Shown here piece by piece: positions 6,114-11,885 of a stretch of DNA of 11,885 nucleotides. The position numbers and the translations under genes are program-made. Positions within the stretch are counted from its first letter, which is position 1; each line of letters starts with the position of its first letter. Under the pieces are notes generated by a model. That model searched no databases, was not told the DNA's origin, and was given only the letters and a program-made list of their open reading frames with translations. Source of the DNA: Nitrospirota bacterium (GTDB taxonomy: Bacteria > Nitrospirota > Nitrospiria > Nitrospirales > UBA8639). The DNA is taken from the NCBI GenBank assembly GCA_029865515.1, contig JAOUGQ010000079.1, positions 1-11,885 of the forward strand, written 5' to 3'.

Positions 6114-7039
6114 GTCGGCGTTCCTTCGATTCTATCGGAGGGAGGGGATGATTGACGTTCCTGCTGTTTGGCCGCTTCCCACCATTTGTCGAGTTGAGAC
6201 AGCGTGTAATCGCTGAGCCCTTTCCCTTCCGATGCCGCCTGCGATTCGACGAAATGAAATCTGGCCATGAACTTGTTAGTGGCCCGTCGCAGAGCTTCCT
6301 CAGGATTGACTCGAAGAAATCTGGCGACGTTGACTAACGCAAAAAACACATCGCCCAATTCTGCTTCGATATTTTCTTGATTGTTGAGGTCCTGCTGAGG
6401 AAGGGCGCTATCGGAAGTTGGTTGAATGGCTTCAGCAGTTGCGGAATACAATTCATCTAATTCTTCTTTGAATTTTTCGAGGGCCGGCTCAATGGACGCC
6501 CAATCAAATCCCCCACGGGAGGCCCGTTTTTGGACTTGAAAGGCCCGCTGAAGGGCGGGAGAAATTTTGGGAATGCCCTGTAACAAGGATGGTGGTCCCT
6601 CTCCGGTTGATTTTTCTTGCTGTTTCAGTTGATCCCATTGACGATTGACGTCTGCGGATGTCGTGATAGAGGAAACGTCACCGGTTTGGTGAAACACATG
6701 GGGATGGCGCCGAATGAGTTTATCGGCCAAATCTTTGACCACCTCATCGAATGAAAATTGGTTCTGTTCTGAAGCAATCTGTGCGTGGAACAGTATCTGA
6801 AGCAACAGGTCTCCCAATTCTTCTTTCAGAGCGGAAGTCGCTCCAGCATCGATAGCTTCCAGGACCTCATAGACTTCCTCGAGAAGATACGGCTTTAAGG
6901 ATTGGCTGGTTTGTTCCCGGTCCCAAGGGCAGCCACCAGGCCCTCGCAATCGTGACATAATCGCCACTAAATCCGTGAGGGATTTTGCATTGGGAGCAGG
7001 AGGTGAAGATTCTGCCGATGGTCGGTTTGGTTGGTTCAT
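6110..7039 (-). CDS. mazG: nucleoside triphosphate pyrophosphohydrolase MazG
   Basis: A 309-aa two-repeat MazG enzyme, which hydrolyses (d)NTPs to monophosphates and pyrophosphate and is viewed as a house-cleaning or stringent-response modulator. Repeat one opens with RLRGPGGCPWDREQ (30-43) and has metal ligands E54, E55, E58 with E74 and D77. Repeat two has E192, E193, E196 with E227 and D230, followed by FFALVNVARFL and the KFMARF signature. Compared with Escherichia coli MazG there is about ten residues extra, rich in Ser, Gln and Asn, between the two halves of the second metal site (200-222), and a disordered tail. I chose the ATG at 7039; a TTG six bases upstream is in frame, and no clear Shine-Dalgarno decides between them. 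The downstream membrane-protein gene overlaps the stop by 4 nt. Confidence 0.95.
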   Translation of the reverse strand: MNQPNRPSAESSPPAPNAKSLTDLVAIMSRLRGPGGCPWDREQTSQSLKPYLLEEVYEVLEAIDAGATSALKEELGDLLLQILFHAQIASEQNQFSFDEVVKDLADKLIRRHPHVFHQTGDVSSITTSADVNRQWDQLKQQEKSTGEGPPSLLQGIPKISPALQRAFQVQKRASRGGFDWASIEPALEKFKEELDELYSATAEAIQPTSDSALPQQDLNNQENIEAELGDVFFALVNVARFLRVNPEEALRRATNKFMARFHFVESQAASEGKGLSDYTLSQLDKWWEAAKQQERQSSPPSDRIEGTPT

Positions 7040-7111
7040 GAACAAGTCGAAAATGTGATCTGATGAGGATGCATTATACCCGTTTTCTCACTCTCTGTAA
7101 GGACTTGATTC

Positions 7112-7139
7112 TTGATAGGGACCGTATGTTAATGATAAT
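7112..7139 (+). promoter_or_regulatory. candidate sigma70-type promoter of the DUF1844 gene
   Basis: TTGATA at 7112-7117 and GATAAT at 7134-7139 each match the -35 and -10 consensus at five of six positions, with a 16-nt spacer. Transcription would start near 7146, giving a leader of about 20 nt that holds the ribosome binding site. Confidence 0.55.
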
Positions 7140-7166
7140 GTTTTCCTTCTATTAGGAGGTGTCTCT

Positions 7167-7565
7167 ATGAGCGAAGAAGAACGAGGATTTGTAGTCCGGG
7201 ATAAACGCGGGAAATCGGAACCCGAGGCCTCCCGCTCCCCCGCTTCGAAGGCCTCAACGCCTGAAGCCGATTCCTCACCGGAATCATCTCATCCTCATCC
7301 CCCACTGTCCTTTTCTTCTTTTGTCTTTTCGTTAGGCACCTCTTCTCTCATGCTGATGGGAGAGACTTTGGATCCTCAGCAGCCAGCCCCCCCCATGAGT
7401 CTTCCGCAAGCCAAGGAAATTATTGATATCTTGTCCATGCTGGAAGAAAAAACCAAGAGCAATCTCTCGTCTGAAGAATCGTCCGTTTTAGGAGATATGC
7501 TATATACCTTGCGGATGAAATATGTCAGCTTAACGTCAGGCAAGGGAAATACGGTATCTCCTTAA
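7167..7565 (+). CDS. DUF1844 family protein
   Basis: A 132-aa protein. Residues 1-45 are charged, then Ser/Pro-rich and probably disordered. Residues 47-122 match the DUF1844 family: SFSSFVFSLGTSSLMLMGE (48-66), then LPQAKEIIDILSMLEEKTKSNLS and a final helix with MLYTLRMKY (111-119). The family is small, mostly helical and of unknown function, and I infer nothing beyond that. The hydrophobic SFVFSLGTSSLMLMG segment is amphipathic rather than a clear membrane span. The gene has the best expression signals in the window: a near-consensus promoter and an AGGAGGT ribosome binding site about 7 nt before the ATG. It stands alone, with a possible terminator right after the stop. Confidence 0.9.
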   Translation: MSEEERGFVVRDKRGKSEPEASRSPASKASTPEADSSPESSHPHPPLSFSSFVFSLGTSSLMLMGETLDPQQPAPPMSLPQAKEIIDILSMLEEKTKSNLSSEESSVLGDMLYTLRMKYVSLTSGKGNTVSP

Positions 7566-7568
7566 TCA

Positions 7569-7613
7569 GTGGTGGACACTCTCCAAACCCACCACCTTCC
7601 AGACGCCTTTTTT
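7569..7613 (+). terminator. possible terminator after the DUF1844 gene
   Basis: GTGGTGG (7569-7575) pairs perfectly with CCACCAC (7589-7595) around a 13-nt loop. Six T residues lie at 7608-7613. The T-run is 12 nt from the stem rather than directly after it, so this is not a textbook intrinsic terminator. Its place 4 nt after the stop supports the idea. Confidence 0.4.
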
Positions 7614-7743
7614 CATTCCGGCCGTACTCAAATTTGCTGATACCTCGATAAGGTGCCTGGTTGCGCCTTGCGAAGTATCCGAACTTCGTCAATAATGACT
7701 CTATTGCCATGGCTCTTGGTGGAAAATATCCTGCTTACACGCC

Positions 7744-10062
7744 GTGAACCTTATCTCTGAACAACTCACTGACTCCCGAAAGTTCCCCCGCACGTTACCA
7801 ACCCCTGCGACCAGTGAGTCCAGTTCTGAACCCCGGATTTCTTCAGCTAAACAGAAACGGCATCATTCTACTCCTGTCTGGATTGTCCTGGTTTTCTTGC
7901 TGCCTTGCCTGGCTCTTACCGCCTATTACGCCCGGTATGGCTTATCAGGCCCGCTTCAGCCGGATTCGATTCTTCCCAGTCCCAGTTATGCCCTGGTGCT
8001 TTTTCTTGTGTACCTGGATAGTGTGGGCTTGGTCGCCCTCACACTCTTATTGTCGCGAAATTTAATTAGGGCATTTTTCGAAAAACGCCATAGGCTGATG
8101 GGTTCGGGGTTCCGGTCGAAATTGGTCGCGGCCTTTATCGGGTTTGCGCTGATTCCAACGGTGTTACTCGCTCTGGTGGCCAGCGGAGTCATCAGTGAAG
8201 TTATCGATGTCTGGTTTAATGATCAGGTCATGCACGTGTTGCGGGACTCTGAAGAAGTTGCCCATTTATATCAGGAAGAACGGGAGGCATTAGCGGCGGA
8301 TACCGCACGCGCCATCAGCAAGGAAATTTTCCGTGAAGATATCTTGAAACCGGAACATCGGGAATTATTGAAAGCCATCATGGCTCGCATGCAGCATGAA
8401 TATCATTTAGCGGGTGTAGAAGTCTTTTCGCCCAAGATGGAAACGCTGGCACGGATGATGGATCCCAAGTTGTCTGATGCGGTCTTGAGCCTGCCTGTCG
8501 GGCAACTGGTGTTGCAGGTGTTGGACACGGGTAACCCGTTGTCTTCGGCCCAGGAGGCTCCAGTAGGCCGACTCATTCGGGCGGCTGCTCCGATTAGGGG
8601 AAATGGCCAAACCGATCGAGTGCTTGGAGTCGTGGTGGTGTCCTCCTATGTGCCGGAGGCCTTGTTAATGAAAATGGATGGGATTGCCAAGCAATTTGAG
8701 GAATATCGGCAGATCAAATCCATGAAAAATCCCATCAAAGGTGGAGCATATCTTTTTGTGGCGGTGGTGACCGTGCTTATTTTATTTGGGGCCACCTGGT
8801 TCGGGTTTTATGTCGCCCGAGGGATTACGGTGCCCATTCAACGGCTGGCTGAGGGAACGGAAGCGGTAGCCAAAGGCAACTTAGATGTTAAAATCGACGT
8901 CAAAGCCACTGATGAGATCGGAACTCTGGTCCAGTCGTTTAACCGGATGACCGCCGATCTCCGTACCAGTAAATCCCGCTTGGAAGAAGTGAATATGTCT
9001 CTGGTGCGGTCCAATGTTGAGATTGATCAACGGCGTGCCTACACGGAAGCCGTCGTGGAAACAATTGCTGCGGGGGTGTTGTCAATCGATATGGCTGGCC
9101 TGATTACCACCTTCAACCCCTCGGCCGAACGCATCATCGGGGTGAAGGGGGAGGAATTACGCGGGCGTCCTGTCTATGAAGCGTTTAAGGCGTTTAGCCT
9201 GCATTTGTTTCAAAAGGCCTATGATCAGATGCTTGTGGAACAGACCGATAGCGTGTCGATGGAAGGGCAGATGGAAACACCCAATGGGCGACTCTTGACC
9301 TTGGGTCTTAATATTTCCAGAATGCAGAACGATGCGGGTCAGGATCTGGGCTTCGTGTTTGTCTTTGAAGATCGGACGGAATTCATTAAGGCACAGAAAA
9401 CCGCGGCCTGGCAGGAAGTGGCACAACGCATTGCCCACGAAATCAAAAATCCGTTAACGCCGATTCAACTGTCCGCCCAACGGCTGCGGAAAAAGTTTTC
9501 AGAAAAGTCCTCGGGATTTGAAGAAATTTTTGATCAAGCCACCGGCGTCATCATCAGCGAAGTCACCCGGTTAAAGAGCATGGTGGACGAGTTTTCGAAA
9601 TATGCCCGTATGCCACTTCCTCAAATGCGGAAGGAATCGCTTCATGACATTATTCAAAAAGTGATTTCCCTGTATACCGGAGGTCATCGGGACATTGAAT
9701 TTATTGTCCAATTTGATGAAGGCCTTCCTTCCTTGACTTGTGACCCTGAGCAGATGCACCGGGTGTTTGTCAATCTGTTTGATAACGCCATTCAAGCCAT
9801 GAATGATCAGGGGCGGCTTTGGGTGACGACTGAGTGTGATTGGAGACGGCATCGGGCAGTGGTGCGGGTGGCAGATGAAGGCTTGGGTATTCAACCGGAA
9901 GATCACAAAATGTTGTTTGTACCCTACTTTTCAAAAAAGCGAACGGGAACAGGTTTGGGATTGGCCATTGTGCATCGCATTATCTCCGATCACAATGGCA
10001 CCATCCATGCTGAAAATAATCATCCACAAGGTGCATTGTTTACATTTGAACTACCGTTATAG
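7744..10062 (+). CDS. ntrY: NtrY-like sensor histidine kinase
   Basis: A 772-aa membrane kinase with the domain order of NtrY. A disordered start (1-42) is followed by membrane helices at about 44-64, 83-106 and 127-150. Then come an extracytoplasmic sensing region (about 151-334), a fourth helix (335-357), HAMP (358-411) and PAS (about 430-545). The kinase core has H565 in RIAHEIKNPLTP as the phosphorylated histidine, N681 in the N box (FVNLFDNAIQAM), and glycine boxes DEGLG (711-715) and GTGLGL (735-740). It should autophosphorylate and pass phosphate to the NtrX encoded 106 nt downstream. NtrY/NtrX systems are linked to nitrogen or redox control in proteobacteria, but the signal here is unknown. 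The start is GTG at 7744, the only start codon before the first membrane helix, and no good Shine-Dalgarno precedes it. Confidence 0.93.
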   Translation: MNLISEQLTDSRKFPRTLPTPATSESSSEPRISSAKQKRHHSTPVWIVLVFLLPCLALTAYYARYGLSGPLQPDSILPSPSYALVLFLVYLDSVGLVALTLLLSRNLIRAFFEKRHRLMGSGFRSKLVAAFIGFALIPTVLLALVASGVISEVIDVWFNDQVMHVLRDSEEVAHLYQEEREALAADTARAISKEIFREDILKPEHRELLKAIMARMQHEYHLAGVEVFSPKMETLARMMDPKLSDAVLSLPVGQLVLQVLDTGNPLSSAQEAPVGRLIRAAAPIRGNGQTDRVLGVVVVSSYVPEALLMKMDGIAKQFEEYRQIKSMKNPIKGGAYLFVAVVTVLILFGATWFGFYVARGITVPIQRLAEGTEAVAKGNLDVKIDVKATDEIGTLVQSFNRMTADLRTSKSRLEEVNMSLVRSNVEIDQRRAYTEAVVETIAAGVLSIDMAGLITTFNPSAERIIGVKGEELRGRPVYEAFKAFSLHLFQKAYDQMLVEQTDSVSMEGQMETPNGRLLTLGLNISRMQNDAGQDLGFVFVFEDRTEFIKAQKTAAWQEVAQRIAHEIKNPLTPIQLSAQRLRKKFSEKSSGFEEIFDQATGVIISEVTRLKSMVDEFSKYARMPLPQMRKESLHDIIQKVISLYTGGHRDIEFIVQFDEGLPSLTCDPEQMHRVFVNLFDNAIQAMNDQGRLWVTTECDWRRHRAVVRVADEGLGIQPEDHKMLFVPYFSKKRTGTGLGLAIVHRIISDHNGTIHAENNHPQGALFTFELPL

Positions 10063-10077
10063 GAGAGGGGACCGTCA

Positions 10078-10155
10078 GTGGCTGGATGGTCTTTTCTCAA
10101 GGAATGGTCGTCCCGTGGGAGCACACACGTGACAGATCAATCTTCACACACCTGA
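10078..10155 (+). CDS. possible small ORF (25 aa) between ntrY and ntrX
   Basis: A GTG at 10078 opens 25 codons ending in TGA at 10153-10155; the peptide begins MAGWSFLKEW and ends in DQSSHT. A strong ribosome binding site, GGAGAGGGG at 10062-10070, lies 7 nt before the GTG, and the stop is directly followed by the GGAGGG that serves ntrX. The peptide has no recognised family. It could be a real small protein, a coupling ORF that delivers ribosomes to ntrX, or the remains of an older start. Confidence 0.35.
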   Translation: MAGWSFLKEWSSRGSTHVTDQSSHT

Positions 10156-10168
10156 TGGAGGGCGTATT

Positions 10169-11542
10169 GTGGCAGAGACAATTTGTCTAATTGATGACGA
10201 ACCAGCCATTCTGAATACCCTGAGTAGTATCCTTGAGGATGAAGGCTATCAAGTGCTCGTGGCGAAAAGCGGACTTGAGGCCCTCAAGGTTGTCCGAAGT
10301 GAGTCCCCGGACCTGGTGATTCTGGATATCTGGATGCCGGAAATGGATGGATTGGAGACGTTGAAGCGGTTGCGTGCCCAGTTCCCCAACATCTTAGTCG
10401 TCATGATGTCCGGTCATGGATCCATTGAAACTGCGGTCAAAGCCACCAAATTGGGCGCGTATGATTATTTGGAAAAGCCACTAGATTTAGAAAAAGTCAC
10501 CATTCTGGTGCGCAATGCGTTGCACCAGCGCAAGCTGGAAGAGGAAAACCTCAGCCTGAGGATTCAGGTTGAGCGGCGATTTGAATTAGTGGGTTCTTCA
10601 CCGGCCATGCAGCGGCTTCGAGAGATGATTGCGATGGCAGCTCCGGCCAATAGTCGTGTGTTGATTTCCGGTGCGAACGGGACGGGGAAAGAACTTGTGG
10701 CCCGCGCGATTCATTTGCAGAGCCCTCGGCACAATCGATCATTTGTTGAAATTAATTGCGCGGCTATTCCGGAAACGCTGATCGAGAGTGAGTTATTCGG
10801 TCACGAAAAGGGAGCCTTTAGTGGTGCCAGTTCCATGAAGCGTGGCAAGTTCGAGCTGGCGGACGGGGGAACCCTGTTTTTAGATGAAATTGGCGATATG
10901 AGTCTGGCTACGCAAGCCAAGGTGTTACGTGCCCTTCAAGAACAACAATTCACCCGGGTTGGCGGGACAAAACTGATCAATGTACAGGTCCGGGTGATTG
11001 CCGCATCCAATAAAGATTTGGCGGAGGAGATTGGAAAAGGAAATTTTCGTGAAGATTTGTATTACCGGTTAAATGTCCTACCCATTGTCGTGCCGACCCT
11101 CAAGGAGCGACGAGACGATATCCCTGAATTGGCCCAGCATTTTTTGCGCCTGCATTCTGAAGAACAGGGGATGAAACCAAAAGAGTTCAGTCCGCAAGGC
11201 ATGGAAGCCTTGCAACGGCATGATTGGCCGGGAAATATTCGGGAACTTCGGAATTTGATCGAGCGATTGTTAATCATGGTGCCAAAACCGGTGATTGATG
11301 GACCGGATGTCGAAATGTTCCTGCAGGGGCGGGCGCCAACGGGAGTTCCAGCTCTTTCCGTGGGAACCAATTATGATTCGCTCCGGGAGGCCCGAAATGC
11401 CTTTGAACGGGAAGTCATTTCCCGAAAGCTCAGAGAGAATAATTGGAATGTGTCTAAAACCGCTGATGAATTAAAGATTGAGCGCAGTCACTTACATCGA
11501 AAAATTAAACTGCTTCATGTTGAGCTCCGCCCTGAACATTAA
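10169..11542 (+). CDS. ntrX: NtrX-like sigma54-dependent response regulator
   Basis: A 457-aa activator with three domains. The receiver (1-120) has D9, D10, phospho-acceptor D53 and K103. The AAA+ domain (about 138-370) has Walker A GANGTGKE (168-175), Walker B LFLDE (236-240) and arginine fingers within FREDLYYRLN. A Fis-type DNA-binding helix-turn-helix lies at about 405-450 (NVSKTADEL, then RSHLHRKIK). Once phosphorylated by NtrY, it should form a ring, hydrolyse ATP and open promoters held by sigma54 polymerase. The sigma54-contact loop reads GAFSGA (215-220) instead of GAFTGA. The GTG start at 10169 has GGAGGG 6 nt upstream (10157-10162). The domain order fits NtrX or NtrC; the adjacent NtrY-type kinase favours NtrX. 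Confidence 0.93.
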   Translation: MAETICLIDDEPAILNTLSSILEDEGYQVLVAKSGLEALKVVRSESPDLVILDIWMPEMDGLETLKRLRAQFPNILVVMMSGHGSIETAVKATKLGAYDYLEKPLDLEKVTILVRNALHQRKLEEENLSLRIQVERRFELVGSSPAMQRLREMIAMAAPANSRVLISGANGTGKELVARAIHLQSPRHNRSFVEINCAAIPETLIESELFGHEKGAFSGASSMKRGKFELADGGTLFLDEIGDMSLATQAKVLRALQEQQFTRVGGTKLINVQVRVIAASNKDLAEEIGKGNFREDLYYRLNVLPIVVPTLKERRDDIPELAQHFLRLHSEEQGMKPKEFSPQGMEALQRHDWPGNIRELRNLIERLLIMVPKPVIDGPDVEMFLQGRAPTGVPALSVGTNYDSLREARNAFEREVISRKLRENNWNVSKTADELKIERSHLHRKIKLLHVELRPEH

Positions 11543-11885
11543 CCCCAATACATCTCCTCCATCGTCTGAATCGCTGCAACCCGGTTCCTCGTTTCTCCTT
11601 CAAATTGAGAAACTTGTGGCTGGGGGACTGGGCCTTGCCCGGTGGAACGGCCAGGTAGTGTTCTGTGCTGATGCCATTCCTGGAGAAACCGTTTTGGTGG
11701 AAATTGTGGCGCGTCGAAGGGGAGTGCATTACGGGAAGGTTCTGGAGGTCCGGGAAGCCGCTCCTACCCGAATCGTTCCGGTATGCCCGCTGGTGGGTCG
11801 GTGCGGCGGCTGTCAACTGCAGCATCTGCGGTATGAAGAACAGTTACTGCAAAAACAATTCATTCTTCAGGACGCACTGAGCCGG
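11517..11885 (+). CDS. RlmD/RumA-type 23S rRNA (uracil-5-)-methyltransferase, 5' part
   Basis: The frame is open from ATG at 11517 to the window edge (123 codons, no stop). After a disordered start (1-24) there is a TRAM RNA-binding domain (about 25-85: FLLQIEKLVAGGLGLAR, then FCADAIPGETVLVEIV). Cysteines C90, C96 and C99 follow in CPLVGRCGGCQLQHL, which matches the [4Fe-4S] motif (Cx5CGGC) of RumA/RlmD. The family makes 5-methyluridine in 23S rRNA or tRNA using S-adenosylmethionine; the catalytic domain and the fourth cluster cysteine lie outside the window. RlmD, RlmC and TrmA-like relatives cannot be told apart from this part. The start overlaps the ntrX end by 26 nt and has no clear Shine-Dalgarno, but the TRAM domain needs a start this far upstream. 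Confidence 0.85.
   Translation, partial: MLSSALNINPNTSPPSSESLQPGSSFLLQIEKLVAGGLGLARWNGQVVFCADAIPGETVLVEIVARRRGVHYGKVLEVREAAPTRIVPVCPLVGRCGGCQLQHLRYEEQLLQKQFILQDALSR

Noticed and set aside
5779..6216. A 145-codon + strand frame opposite the mazG-linked membrane protein
   Set aside because: The opposite strand has a better protein, with a membrane anchor and a coupled start, and this frame has no plausible ribosome binding site.
11505..11825. A - strand frame at the right edge
   Set aside because: The + strand encodes a clear TRAM domain and Fe-S motif over the same bases.

Overview
The window looks like an ordinary stretch of bacterial chromosome of medium GC content. It is densely packed with housekeeping, redox and regulatory genes. 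Nothing in it looks mobile: there is no transposase, integrase, phage gene, CRISPR array or long repeat. The gene mix suggests a Gram-negative bacterium, possibly of the Nitrospirota (Nitrospira-like) group. That mix is a secreted cupredoxin, a squalene/phytoene-synthase-family enzyme, soluble ferredoxins, alanine dehydrogenase, MazG, a DUF1844 protein and an NtrY/NtrX pair. The taxon is an inference from gene content and protein style only.

Layout. (i) 94-1569, + strand: a signal-peptide cupredoxin followed 3 nt later by a squalene/phytoene synthase. (ii) 1571-2711, - strand, convergent with (i): a three-gene redox cluster. In transcription order it holds a thioredoxin-fold [2Fe-2S] ferredoxin, an unrecognised 144-aa protein and a small ferredoxin whose cysteine pattern predicts a [3Fe-4S] plus a [4Fe-4S] cluster. 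(iii) 2712-2911: a divergent intergenic region with small inverted repeats. (iv) 2912-4115, + strand: alanine dehydrogenase, then a tRNA-Pro(CGG) gene only 14 nt after its stop. (v) 4335-5410, + strand: a membrane-anchored rhodanese and an unrecognised 135-aa protein. (vi) 5487-7039, - strand: MazG and a translationally coupled, membrane-anchored protein of unknown function. (vii) 7112-7595, + strand: a DUF1844 gene with a good sigma70-type promoter, a strong ribosome binding site and a possible terminator. (viii) 7744-11885, + strand: ntrY-like sensor kinase, a possible 25-codon ORF, ntrX-like sigma54 activator, and the start of an RlmD/RumA-type 23S rRNA methyltransferase that runs off the window.

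How the parts may work together. Group (ii) looks like an electron-transfer unit, with no partner oxidoreductase in the window. Group (viii) is a two-component system: NtrY would sense through its membrane/periplasmic part and phosphorylate NtrX, which would activate sigma54 promoters. I did not find a convincing new multi-gene system. The items most worth a second look are the ferredoxin cluster with its unknown middle protein, the small ORF between ntrY and ntrX, serine in place of the usual cofactor-selecting aspartate in alanine dehydrogenase, and the GAFSGA variant in NtrX.
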